Shown: piece by piece, positions 34,208 to 42,515 of the stretch
Layout: each line of letters starts with the position of its first letter
Numbering within the stretch: the first letter of the stretch is position 1
The notes under the pieces: model-generated
Databases searched by the model: none
Seen by the model: only the letters and a program-made list of their open reading frames with translations
Told to the model about the DNA's origin: nothing
From: Thiogranum sp963752745
Lineage (GTDB): Bacteria; Pseudomonadota; Gammaproteobacteria; DSM-19610
Assembly (NCBI GenBank): GCA_963752745.1
Contig: CAVWAK010000010.1
Coordinates: 34,210-98,209, forward strand
DNA length: 64,000 nt
Direction: 5' to 3'
Translations under genes and position numbers: made by a program

Positions 34208-35110
34208 TCAGGCCGCCAATGGTGGCGTGCACTCCACGACCCGCAAGGCATCATGGCGGACATGGTTCTGTCGCATTTCATCCTGAATGAGTGACTCACT
34301 GATAATGCCCTGTTCCAGGCATTCGCGTACCAGTCCAAAGAACAGCTGCTCCTGTTTTGGGTCCGGGTGAGCGTGGTAATGCCCCAGCAGACCGTATTCA
34401 CCAAAAATACGGGAGCGCAGGTGATTCAGCTTTGCCAGCACAGGATATTTTTTAAACTTGTCTGCCGGCGTGAAATCAACCGGAAGTCCGGTTTTCCAGG
34501 GTTGAGTGCGACGCTTGGTGTTGTGCAGCATTCTGGTGTTTTCAGTCAGCCGGTCGAAATCGTTCCACTCGTCTTCAAGTACACCAATATTATCAGGGGA
34601 TTCGTCGCGCAGAACGATCCAGTCCTTGTAGTCGCGTTTGAACTGGAATAACTCATCAAACTCTTTCTCTGGCTCCCAGTGGCGTAATTTTTCGCAGTCC
34701 ATCAACATCACGCTGGTGGCAATCTGCCAGGCTTTTTCCTGTTTTCCCGAGCGATGACGACCCATAACGCCAGTGCCCTGCATGTCTCGAGTGAACAACT
34801 CGTAGACATCACCGAGCGCAAAAACATCCGGATCAACGACTACTGCACGGCCTTCGTGGGCCATGAGCTTTGGCGGCATGAAACGCAAAGGCGTAAAAGA
34901 CTGCAAATCTTTCATGCTCCATACACGGCTTGTGCCGCCACGCAGGAAAGTCTGGCCTTCTTTCTCGGCCAGGAAGGGGTAGTCGCGGACATGCATAATT
35001 TCGACATCAAAGGCTTCCGGATGTGCCGAGTTCCGCTTCATCGAATAGGCCGATACCAGGGCCCCCAGCCACTGCCGCTCGTTGGATTGAATGTAGACTT
35101 TCATTTTCAC
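34208..35110 (-). CDS. Glycosyltransferase-like protein (first paralog)
   Basis: 300 residues, first gene of the four-gene minus-strand cluster. Same plan as the paralog at 32561: KVYIQSNERQWLGALVSAYS, GGTSRVWSMKDLQSFTP, AVVVDPDVFALGDVY with DPD at 93-95, IATSVMLMDC, NEWNDFDRLTENTRML, TQPWKTGLP, and the end PPLAA. The conserved blocks fit a GT-A glycosyltransferase using a divalent metal and NDP-sugar. Gene start at ATG 35110 opposes the thioredoxin-like gene across about 210 bases. A cytoplasmic location is inferred from the lack of signal or membrane segments. Confidence 0.72.
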   Translation of the reverse strand: MKMKVYIQSNERQWLGALVSAYSMKRNSAHPEAFDVEIMHVRDYPFLAEKEGQTFLRGGTSRVWSMKDLQSFTPLRFMPPKLMAHEGRAVVVDPDVFALGDVYELFTRDMQGTGVMGRHRSGKQEKAWQIATSVMLMDCEKLRHWEPEKEFDELFQFKRDYKDWIVLRDESPDNIGVLEDEWNDFDRLTENTRMLHNTKRRTQPWKTGLPVDFTPADKFKKYPVLAKLNHLRSRIFGEYGLLGHYHAHPDPKQEQLFFGLVRECLEQGIISESLIQDEMRQNHVRHDALRVVECTPPLAA

Positions 35111-35321
35111 CAGGTTGCCGCTCCCTCGAAGTGTGTAAAACCGTTCAGTAATTCAACCTGGGAATATTAATAAATAAGCAGGTGGTTAATATTGATCTGT
35201 GTCAAAGACGGATTCCGCTGCCGGGGCACCATGCTCCGCCGTTTTCACCGGGTTGCCGGCGAGAATGGGTTTTGCTTGGTTTTGCCTGGAACTTTGCGGT
35301 TGTGTTAGTTTCGAATTTCAA

Positions 35322-35837
35322 ATGCGTCACCGGACTCTGACTGTTTTTAATTTACGTGCCACGCGGTTTCTCGGTTTTGTTTGTCTGTGTGTCCTGGCTG
35401 TGCGGGTGTCCGCGTCACAGGTGCCGGTAGTCCCCGCTTACAGTCAGGATTATGATCCCGGGCGAGACCCTTTTGCCGACGGCAGAGCGGCGCTGAAGCT
35501 GGCAAAGGATACCCGCCGCAGAGTGCTGATTGAGGTTGGAGGGGCCTGGTGCAAGTGGTGCCATGTGCTGGACCGTTTCCTTAGCGAACGCCCGTCCTTG
35601 CAGGTTCAGTTGAACAGGACTTTCGTACTGTTGAAGGTCAATGTTGATGAGACTAATAACAACGCGGAGTTTCTCTCTGCATTTCCCAGGGCTTTGGGTT
35701 ACCCGCACATGTATATCACTGATAGTGAGGGCAATATCCTTTTCTCCCAGGATACGGCTGAATTCCTTGACAATGGGAAATATTCCGAGCAGCGTTTTCA
35801 GCTGTTTCTTGATCATTGGAGGATTCCGCATGAGTGA
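35322..35837 (+). CDS. Exported thioredoxin-like protein
   Basis: 171 residues from ATG 35322. Signal peptide (FLGFVCLCVLAVRVSAS). Thioredoxin-like domain with active site GGAWCKWCHVLD (Cys77, Cys80), the DUF255/thioredoxin_7 style WCxWC motif, and LGYPHMYITDSEGNILFSQD containing the cis-Pro. Suggests periplasmic disulfide reduction or thiol chemistry. Its last 8 bases overlap the start of the next gene (ATGAGTGA), indicating coupled synthesis with the Tat protein and the GMC oxidoreductase. Confidence 0.82.
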   Translation: MRHRTLTVFNLRATRFLGFVCLCVLAVRVSASQVPVVPAYSQDYDPGRDPFADGRAALKLAKDTRRRVLIEVGGAWCKWCHVLDRFLSERPSLQVQLNRTFVLLKVNVDETNNNAEFLSAFPRALGYPHMYITDSEGNILFSQDTAEFLDNGKYSEQRFQLFLDHWRIPHE

Positions 35838-36432
35838 CCGTGGAGAGGCTATCAGTCGACGGGAATTTCTGAACAGGATTGCCTTGCTAGGGTCTATGGC
35901 AGCCTGTTATCCGGTTGCGGTAATCGCCCAAAAACGTTTGCAGCCCGAGGCAGGCCACTTACCGGCCTGGTGCAGTGAAGACCCCTGGAAAACACTGGCT
36001 GAAGTCCAGCAGCACCTGTTCCCGGCGTCTGACGATGTACCAGGTGCAAGCGATATTCAGGCGGTAGTGTATCTGCGCAATACCATCGAGAATCCTGCCG
36101 CCGATGGCGAAGACAAGGTGTTTCTGTTTAACGGTGTAGGCTGGCTGAACGAGCTTGCGCAAAAACAGACCAAAAAACCCTTCGCTGTTCTCGATGAGCA
36201 ACAGCGGGAGATGCTGTTGCGGGAAATCGAGCAGAGCCAGGCGGGCCGGAACTGGTTGTCCCTGTTGCTGACCTACCTGCTGGAAGCACTTTTAGCCGAT
36301 CCGGTATACGGCGGTAACCCGGATGGAATTGGCTGGACGTGGCTGGAGCATCAGCCGGGCTATCCAACTCCACCCCGGGACAAATCCTGGTACAAACTGG
36401 CATCTCCAGTTCGCTACCAGCGCAAGGCCTAG
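35830..36432 (+). CDS. Tat-exported gluconate 2-dehydrogenase subunit 3-like protein
   Basis: 200 residues. Twin-arginine signal SRREFLNRIALLGSMAACYP (9-28). The rest matches the small subunit family of membrane flavin dehydrogenases: DPWKTLAEVQQHLFPASDD, DIQAVVYLRNTIE, FAVLDEQQREMLLREIE, YLLEALLADPVYGGNPDGIGWTWL. In gluconate 2-dehydrogenases this subunit partners a GMC flavoprotein and provides the Tat signal for the pair. The GMC gene follows by 5 bases. No cytochrome c subunit gene is adjacent, so the electron acceptor is not identified. Confidence 0.88.
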   Translation: MSDRGEAISRREFLNRIALLGSMAACYPVAVIAQKRLQPEAGHLPAWCSEDPWKTLAEVQQHLFPASDDVPGASDIQAVVYLRNTIENPAADGEDKVFLFNGVGWLNELAQKQTKKPFAVLDEQQREMLLREIEQSQAGRNWLSLLLTYLLEALLADPVYGGNPDGIGWTWLEHQPGYPTPPRDKSWYKLASPVRYQRKA

Positions 36433-36437
36433 ATTGT

Positions 36438-38111
36438 ATGACGTATGATTTCGATATTTGCATTGTTGGTAGTGGTGCCGGCGGTGGTCCGGTGGCACTG
36501 ACACTCGCAGAGGCGGGTTATTCGGTAGTGGTGCTGGAAAAGGGGCCATGGCTGAAAGAGGCGGATTTCTACAAGGATGAGCTGGCCTGCTGTCGTCGCA
36601 GTGTCTATACGCCGGAATTGAACGATGAACAGCATGTAATCGAAGATCTTGATGGCAGCGGTCACTGGGTCGCTGAAGCAACCGCAGATTCCGGCTGGGA
36701 CTTCTGGAACGGTAATTGTGTTGGCGGGTCATCAAATTTTATGAGTGGATTTTTTTACCGGCTCAAACCCCGGGACTTTCATCTGCTTTCCGAATTCGGC
36801 CCAATCGAAGGCGCCAACATTGCTGACTGGCCGATCAGTTACGCTGATCTTGAGCCCTATTACACACGTGTCGAAACAGAGGTTGGCATTTCTGGCGCCT
36901 TTGTCGATCACCCGCAGGCGGAGCCACGTTCAACTGCTGATTTCCCTTATCCGCCGACACTTGAGCATCCTGTCTCCGGACAGATAGACAAGGCCTGCAG
37001 GGAGCTGGGCTATCACCCCTTACCCACGCCACGCGCTGTATTGTCGAGAGCTAAAGATAAGCGCCGTAGTTGTGAATATTCTGGCTACTGCGGCAGCTAT
37101 GGTTGCTCTTCCGGGGCAAAAGGCAGTGCCAGGGCGGCGCTACTGGATCGGGCGGTCGCAACAGGGCACTGTGAAATCCGGCCGCATTCCAAGGTCTACA
37201 GGCTGGCCAGTGATGCTAAAGGGAAAGTCACCGCCGCAGAATACTTTGATATCGATGGTGAGCAGCAGAAGGTTACTGCAAAAACCTTCGTGGTTTCCTG
37301 TCAGGCCGTGGAAACCAGTCGTCTGTTGTTAAGCTCCACTGGCCCGATGCACCCCGATGGTCTGGCAAACCGCTATGGGCAGGTGGGTAGAAATCTGCTG
37401 TTTTCGGCCGGTGGATCGGGGACCGGTGATTTTGTGTATGCCGAAATGAGCGCCAGGGATGCTGACGCCATGAAGACCCGTGGCCCGTTCGTCAATCGTG
37501 GCCTGCAGGACTGGTATACGCTTGATGACAAGGCATTTGGCGGGCGCGCCAAGGGTGGGACTGTCGATTTTTTGCTGCGGCATCCCAACCCTATCGGTAA
37601 GGCCATGTCAGTCAAGTGGGATGACGATGACCGTCTGGTGTGGGGACAACCCCTGCAAAAGCAGCTTAAGTCGCTGTTTACGGAATCGCAGTACCTGCGC
37701 TATGAAATCTTCTGCGACTGGTTGCCCACGGATAATTGTTTTGTCGGCCTGGATGCCGGTGTCCGTGACAAGTGGCAGACACCGGTGGCCAAGGTTCGTA
37801 TTGGTTACCATGAACACGACCTGAAAGTTGGCAGGTACATCAACGAGCGGGCAGTTAAGGTTCTGGATAAAATGGGTGCGAAGAATATACGCTCCAGTAT
37901 CAGCGGTTCTCCGCCCCAGAACCTGGTCGCCGGTGGCTGCCGATTCGGTAACAATCCTGAAACATCAGTGCTGGATGCAGACTGCAGGGCACATGATGTT
38001 GAGAATCTCTATGTTACTGACGGCAGTTTTATGCCAACCGGTGGCAGTGTGCCCTATACCTGGACGATCTATGCGAATGCTTTCCGCGTGGCCGAGATTA
38101 TAAGGGGTTAG
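36438..38111 (+). CDS. GMC-family FAD oxidoreductase
   Basis: 557-residue flavoprotein of the glucose-methanol-choline family. FAD dinucleotide motif GSGAGGGPVALTLAEAGYSV (11-30) with the Glu of VVLEKG. NGNCVGGSSNFMSGFFYRL is the FAD-covering loop. CEYSGYCGSYGCSSGAKGSA is a Cys-rich insert seen in gluconate/sorbitol dehydrogenase relatives. The C-terminus DGSFMPTGGSVPYTWTIYAN holds the active-site region, where the usual catalytic His-x-Asn is not obvious. No signal peptide, so export piggy-back with the Tat subunit encoded just upstream is likely. Substrate is an alcohol or sugar by family, not shown. Confidence 0.88.
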   Translation: MTYDFDICIVGSGAGGGPVALTLAEAGYSVVVLEKGPWLKEADFYKDELACCRRSVYTPELNDEQHVIEDLDGSGHWVAEATADSGWDFWNGNCVGGSSNFMSGFFYRLKPRDFHLLSEFGPIEGANIADWPISYADLEPYYTRVETEVGISGAFVDHPQAEPRSTADFPYPPTLEHPVSGQIDKACRELGYHPLPTPRAVLSRAKDKRRSCEYSGYCGSYGCSSGAKGSARAALLDRAVATGHCEIRPHSKVYRLASDAKGKVTAAEYFDIDGEQQKVTAKTFVVSCQAVETSRLLLSSTGPMHPDGLANRYGQVGRNLLFSAGGSGTGDFVYAEMSARDADAMKTRGPFVNRGLQDWYTLDDKAFGGRAKGGTVDFLLRHPNPIGKAMSVKWDDDDRLVWGQPLQKQLKSLFTESQYLRYEIFCDWLPTDNCFVGLDAGVRDKWQTPVAKVRIGYHEHDLKVGRYINERAVKVLDKMGAKNIRSSISGSPPQNLVAGGCRFGNNPETSVLDADCRAHDVENLYVTDGSFMPTGGSVPYTWTIYANAFRVAEIIRG

Positions 38112-38172
38112 GCAATTCGAAAGATGGGTATGGGGTCGTGTGTATCGCGGATTGTTGCCAGTGGTTGGCTTG

Positions 38173-39117
38173 TTATGAGGCAGTCATGCTGCGGACCAGC
38201 TTGCAGTAATTCTCCAGTCTGCGTTCGACTATCTGGCCTTCTCGCGCAGCCATCTGTATCGCGCAACCCGGTTCGCTGACATGCCGGCAATTATGAAAGC
38301 GGCATTGTCCCAGGTAGGGTCTGAATTCTCTGAAGCCGTGTTCCAGCTCTGCTGCCGGTACCTTGACCAGGTTGAAGTCGCGTACACCCGGTGAGTCGAT
38401 GAGGTCGCCACCGTCGGGCAGATGATAGAGCATTGCTACTGTCGTGGTGTGTCGGCCCAGGCCTGTAACCTGGGACAGGCTGCCGGTCCGAATATCCAGC
38501 TCAGGTAACAGCGACTGTATCAGCGAAGACTTTCCCACTCCGGACTGACCAACCAGAACGCTGGTATGTGTCTTGAGCTGCTGGTGAAGATCCCTGAGTC
38601 CGTCAGTGCTGCGTGTGCTGGTGAACAGGAGCGCATAGCCAATGCGCTTATAGACCTGCAGCCGCTCTTCGAGTTTGCTGCGGCTGTCGTGGTCCAGCGT
38701 GTCTGATTTGTTGACGACGATGACTGGCTGTGCGCCGATCAATTCGGCCGCAACCAGGTAGCGGTCAAGCATGCCATATTCGAAGCTGGGCTTACTGGCG
38801 ATGACCACCACAATCTGGTCTATATTGGCGGCTACCGGGCGCACTCGGTTGTTCTGGTCAGGACGGCTAAGTACGGTATCGCGTTCCAGCACAGTCGTAA
38901 TCACACCTTCGCGCGGGCTGCTCGCCTGCCACAGTACACGATCACCACTGACTGTACGCGGCAGACTGCGGCGCGTGCTACAGCGCACTACATCGCCGTT
39001 TTCGGCCTCAACGAGACTGGTTTGTCCGTGGTGTGCCAGCACCTGGCCAGGTTGGCCATCGGTTTCTTTGGGGGGTGCTGATTTTGCTACGATAGCTGAC
39101 TTGCGGCGGCTACCCAC
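38173..39117 (-). CDS. rsgA: Ribosome small subunit-dependent GTPase RsgA
   Basis: Late 30S assembly GTPase with circularly permuted motifs. 314 residues. OB domain (about 30-95). NKSD (G4) precedes P-loop GQSGVGKSSLIQSL, then DSPGVRDF (G3). C-terminal zinc motif CRFHNCRHVSEPGCAI. Begins with GTG 39117, 5 bases after the stop of the pterin dehydratase gene, and belongs to a minus-strand run with it, the cytochrome and the M48 protease. Confidence 0.95.
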   Translation of the reverse strand: MGSRRKSAIVAKSAPPKETDGQPGQVLAHHGQTSLVEAENGDVVRCSTRRSLPRTVSGDRVLWQASSPREGVITTVLERDTVLSRPDQNNRVRPVAANIDQIVVVIASKPSFEYGMLDRYLVAAELIGAQPVIVVNKSDTLDHDSRSKLEERLQVYKRIGYALLFTSTRSTDGLRDLHQQLKTHTSVLVGQSGVGKSSLIQSLLPELDIRTGSLSQVTGLGRHTTTVAMLYHLPDGGDLIDSPGVRDFNLVKVPAAELEHGFREFRPYLGQCRFHNCRHVSEPGCAIQMAAREGQIVERRLENYCKLVRSMTAS

Positions 39118-39122
39118 AGTGC

Positions 39123-39461
39123 TCAGGCGTCTCCTGTGACCAGCGCGTCAACGCGCGCTGCACAGATAAAGTCATTTTTCGAAAGGCCGCCTGCCGAGTG
39201 TGTGCTGTAGTTCACCACACAGCTGTTGTAGCCAACTGTGAGGTCTGGATGGTGATCCTCGGCGTGGGCTATCCAGGCGAGCGCATTGACGAAAGCGATG
39301 GTTTGATAATAGTTCTTGAAGTGGAAAGTCCGCTGAATACCTTTACCATCGTCGATACAACTCCAGTCCATATGGATTTCAGCCAGCCGGGCCCTGGTCG
39401 CGTTGTCATCCAGCAGGGCGGCGTCTTTCTGGCAATGGGGGGTGCTCGGTTCGCTGCCCAT
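39123..39461 (-). CDS. phhB: 4a-hydroxytetrahydrobiopterin dehydratase (PCD/DCoH)
   Basis: Regenerates the pterin cofactor, or performs a related pterin dehydration. 112 residues. The catalytic histidine cluster AHAEDHHPDLTVGYN (about 65-79) with the following VVNYSTHSAGGLSKNDF is diagnostic. No phenylalanine hydroxylase gene is in the window, and PCDs beside rsgA may serve molybdopterin or other pterins. ATG 39461 is chosen over the TTG one codon earlier. Confidence 0.9.
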   Translation of the reverse strand: MGSEPSTPHCQKDAALLDDNATRARLAEIHMDWSCIDDGKGIQRTFHFKNYYQTIAFVNALAWIAHAEDHHPDLTVGYNSCVVNYSTHSAGGLSKNDFICAARVDALVTGDA

Positions 39462-39465
39462 CAAG

Positions 39466-39741
39466 TTACGGAAATTTGTAGTAGGTCGTATTCAGGAAGT
39501 CGGTGACATCCGCGACGTCTTCATCAAACCACTGGGCACCTACATTGACATTACAACGCTGTACCTGGTTTTTAAGGGCATCCTTGTTCGCAATAAACCG
39601 GTCCTTGCGAGTATAGACGCTGCTATCGTGACATTTCACGCAGCTCTCATTGTGCAGCTGCTGCCCATGCTTGGCATCGACATCGGCAACGGCTTGTCCA
39701 GCCAGAAACGCCAGCGTTATTGCCATCATTGTGTACTTCAT
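39466..39741 (-). CDS. Small exported c-type cytochrome
   Basis: 91 residues. Signal peptide (MMAITLAFLAGQAVA). Mature protein has one heme motif CVKCH near residue 34-38. No Met with the usual C-terminal axial spacing is obvious; a second Cys in VQRCNVNVGAQWFDED is conserved in similar short proteins. Probably a periplasmic electron carrier. Sits 4 bases before the pterin dehydratase gene and after the M48 gene, on the same strand. Confidence 0.85.
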   Translation of the reverse strand: MKYTMMAITLAFLAGQAVADVDAKHGQQLHNESCVKCHDSSVYTRKDRFIANKDALKNQVQRCNVNVGAQWFDEDVADVTDFLNTTYYKFP

Positions 39742-39759
39742 TCTCTCTGAACCTCCCGT

Positions 39760-41004
39760 TTAACCCATTTTAGTCGACAAATGTGCAACGCGCACCGGTG
39801 CCGGTGGATGCGAATCATAAAATGCTGAATACAGGGGGTCTGGCGTCAGTGTACTGGCGTTTTCCTTGTACATCTTCACCAGCGCGCGTATCAGGTCGGC
39901 AGCACTGGATTGCTTGGCAGCGTAATCATCTGCCTCGAACTCGTGTTTGCGTGAAAACCATGATGACAGTGGCTGCAGAAACAGTGTGAATACCGGTGTG
40001 ACCATCAGAAACAGCAGCAGGGCGAGGGCATTCGAGCCCTGCTCAACCCCCAGGCCCTGGTAAAACCACGGCTGATCGATCAACCAGCCCAGCAGTGCCA
40101 GACCGGCGAGACTGGACAGCATCATGGTGACGATGCGCTTTTGTACGTGCTTGCGTTTAAAATGGCCCAGTTCATGTGCAAGTACTGCCTCGATTTCATC
40201 CGGCTCCAGTGTTTCCAGCAGGGTATCGAAAAACACAATACGCTTGTTTTGTCCCATACCGGTAAAATAGGCATTGCCGTGTCCGGAACGTCGCGAGCCA
40301 TCCATGACGTAAATGCCCTTGCTCTTGAAACCGCAGCGATCCAGCAAGGTTTGTATGCGTTGCTGTAGCTGTTCGTTCTCCAGCTGGGTGAACTTGTTAA
40401 ACAGGGGGGCGATGACGGCCGGATAGGCCCATAGCATCAGCAGGCTGAAACTGGCCCACAGCAGCCACAGATACAACCACCATAACCCACCGGACTCCTG
40501 CATCAACCACAGTGCTGCCCAGGCGAGCGGTACACCGAGTATCAGCATTAACAGGGTTTGTTTAAGCATGTCGCCGATATAAGTGCCCACAGTGGTCTTG
40601 TTGAAGCCGAAGCGTTCTTCGGTCACAAAGGTGTGGTAGAGCGAGAAGGGCAGATCGAGCAGTGCCATGATGGCAAACGCACTGATCATCAGTGTCACGC
40701 CGGTAGCAAGGCTGCCCCAGCCTGTTTGCTGCCACAGGCTGTCCAGCCATTGCAGGCCGCCGCCGAGCGTCCAGCCGAGCAGTAACAGGCTGCCGTATAC
40801 CAGTTCAAGTCGCCCGTGACGGGTGTTGGTGAGGGTGTAATCAGCGGCTTTCTGGTGCGCATCGAGCTGGATTTTGTCGGCAAAAGCGTCGGGCACCTGG
40901 GCGCGATTGCCAGACACGCTGTTGATCTGGCGCTGGGCCAACCACAGTTTGAGCACCACCGAGGCCCCCAGGGCGGCAATAAATATCCATGAAAAGCTGT
41001 TCAT
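39760..41004 (-). CDS. M48 family membrane metallopeptidase (Ste24-like)
   Basis: Zinc endopeptidase in the inner membrane. 414 residues. Several N-terminal membrane segments (about 5-20, 65-85, 100-120, 150-195). Active site AVLAHELGHFKRKH with His277-Glu-Leu-Gly-His281, two later membrane segments, and the third ligand Glu in SRKHEFEADDYAA. Layout matches CAAX prenyl protease 1-like bacterial proteins. ATG 41004 (MNSFSWIFIA) is chosen. Divergent from orn. Confidence 0.92.
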   Translation of the reverse strand: MNSFSWIFIAALGASVVLKLWLAQRQINSVSGNRAQVPDAFADKIQLDAHQKAADYTLTNTRHGRLELVYGSLLLLGWTLGGGLQWLDSLWQQTGWGSLATGVTLMISAFAIMALLDLPFSLYHTFVTEERFGFNKTTVGTYIGDMLKQTLLMLILGVPLAWAALWLMQESGGLWWLYLWLLWASFSLLMLWAYPAVIAPLFNKFTQLENEQLQQRIQTLLDRCGFKSKGIYVMDGSRRSGHGNAYFTGMGQNKRIVFFDTLLETLEPDEIEAVLAHELGHFKRKHVQKRIVTMMLSSLAGLALLGWLIDQPWFYQGLGVEQGSNALALLLFLMVTPVFTLFLQPLSSWFSRKHEFEADDYAAKQSSAADLIRALVKMYKENASTLTPDPLYSAFYDSHPPAPVRVAHLSTKMG

Positions 41005-41068
41005 ACCCGGGAGGTTAGCCTTTGCTACAATGCAACACAAGCCAACGAACCATCAGGACTACGCGGGT

Positions 41069-41623
41069 ATGTCAGACAAGAAAACCAACCTCATCTGGAT
41101 TGATCTGGAAATGACCGGCCTGGATACTTTCCAGGACGTAATCATCGAGATTGCCACCATCGTCACCGACTCACAGCTGAACATATTAGCCGAGGGTCCG
41201 ATTATCGCCATCCATCAACCTGACAGCCTGCTGGAAGGTATGGACGAGTGGAATACCCGTCAGCACGGCAAGTCCGGGCTGACGCAAAGAGTCCGCGAGA
41301 GCAGCGCCACAGTGCAGGATGCCGAGCGTATGACCATTGAATTTCTTGAGCAGCACGTCGACGCTCAGGTCTCACCCATGTGTGGCAATTCCATATGTCA
41401 GGACCGGCGCTTCATGGCGCGCCTGATGCCGAAGCTGGAAGACTTCTTCCACTACCGCAATCTGGACGTGAGTACGCTTAAGGAACTCGGTAAGCGCTGG
41501 GCGCCGAAGGAGACTGCCGGCTTCAAGAAAGAATCCAGCCACCTGGCGATGGATGATATTCGTGATTCCATCAATGAACTCATTTATTACCGCGAGCACT
41601 TGTTCAAACCTTTCGATGCATGA
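41069..41623 (+). CDS. orn: Oligoribonuclease
   Basis: Degrades di- to short oligoribonucleotides, completing RNA decay and pGpG removal. 184 residues. DEDDh exonuclease motifs: LIWIDLEMTGLDTF (Asp, Glu), GNSICQDRRFMARLMP (Asp), and SSHLAMDDIRDSINELIYYR (His, Asp). ATG 41069 gives the standard N-terminus. The long upstream open frame is inside the divergent protease gene. The following transporter overlaps by ATGA. Confidence 0.96.
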   Translation: MSDKKTNLIWIDLEMTGLDTFQDVIIEIATIVTDSQLNILAEGPIIAIHQPDSLLEGMDEWNTRQHGKSGLTQRVRESSATVQDAERMTIEFLEQHVDAQVSPMCGNSICQDRRFMARLMPKLEDFFHYRNLDVSTLKELGKRWAPKETAGFKKESSHLAMDDIRDSINELIYYREHLFKPFDA

Positions 41624-42465
41624 GTACCGATAACCCGGTACGCGGTGCCCTGCTGGTTACCGGCGCGGCACTCATGTTTGCATCCATGGGCGGCTTGATC
41701 CGTCATATTTCCGCCGACCTGCCCAATGAGCAGATTGTATTTTTCCGCAACCTGTTTGGCTTGCTGATACTGATTCCCGTGGTCTGGCAGCGCGGCGAAC
41801 GAATCGACCTGAAAACCGTGCATCCCGGCCTGCATCTGGTGCGCAGCCTGTTTGGCCTGGCTGCAATGTATTGTTTCTTTTATGCGCTCAGCGTGTTGCC
41901 GCTGGCTGATGCGGTGCTGCTCAATTTCACCGCGCCGCTATTCATTCCGTTTGTCGCCATACTGTGGCTTAAGGAGCGGGTGAGCCCGCGGATCTGGGCG
42001 GCTATTTTAATCGGGTTTTCAGGCGTACTGTTTATTCTGAGGCCCGGTGGGGACTTGCCAGCCTCGGCGGCGTTGATCGGTTTGGCCTCAGGAGCCTTTG
42101 CCGGTGTTGCCATGGTCAGTCTGCGCAAGCTGTCAGCCACCGAGCCGGCGCTCAGGGTAGTCGTCTACTACGGGGTGATATGTACGCTGGTATCAACGGT
42201 ACCGCTGTTATGGGCCTGGCAGCCGATTAATTTACGCTCGCTGGGCATTATGGCCGGTGCAGGCAGTTTTGCCACACTCGGCCAGTACTTGCTCTCACGT
42301 GGTTACGGCTGCGCACCAGCGGCGCAAATCGGCCCCTTCACCTATACATCGGTAGTTTTCGCCGCTCTTTACGGCTGGCTTTTCTGGCACGAACTGCCCG
42401 GCTGGACGACTGCGGGCGGGACGCTGTTGATAATGATTGCGGGCGCACTAGCCATGCGGCGCTGA
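41620..42465 (+). CDS. EamA/DMT-family transporter
   Basis: Inner-membrane exporter or importer of unknown substrate, 281 residues and ten hydrophobic segments. Two EamA repeats are visible: the first ends near residue 135 with PLFIPFVAILWLKERVSPR, the second ends with SVVFAALYGWLFWHELPGW. Start overlaps the orn stop by 4 bases, so it is probably translated from orn mRNA. Nothing in context indicates a substrate. Confidence 0.88.
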   Translation: MSTDNPVRGALLVTGAALMFASMGGLIRHISADLPNEQIVFFRNLFGLLILIPVVWQRGERIDLKTVHPGLHLVRSLFGLAAMYCFFYALSVLPLADAVLLNFTAPLFIPFVAILWLKERVSPRIWAAILIGFSGVLFILRPGGDLPASAALIGLASGAFAGVAMVSLRKLSATEPALRVVVYYGVICTLVSTVPLLWAWQPINLRSLGIMAGAGSFATLGQYLLSRGYGCAPAAQIGPFTYTSVVFAALYGWLFWHELPGWTTAGGTLLIMIAGALAMRR

Positions 42466-42515
42466 CAGGCCAGCCGTCAGCGCCAGATGCAAGACGTTAT
42501 CCCGCGGGTCTTCCG

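Noticed and set aside
36339..36437. Extra N-terminal 33 codons of the GMC gene
   Set aside because: They overlap the end of the upstream gene and do not resemble a signal; ATG 36438 starts directly before the FAD motif.
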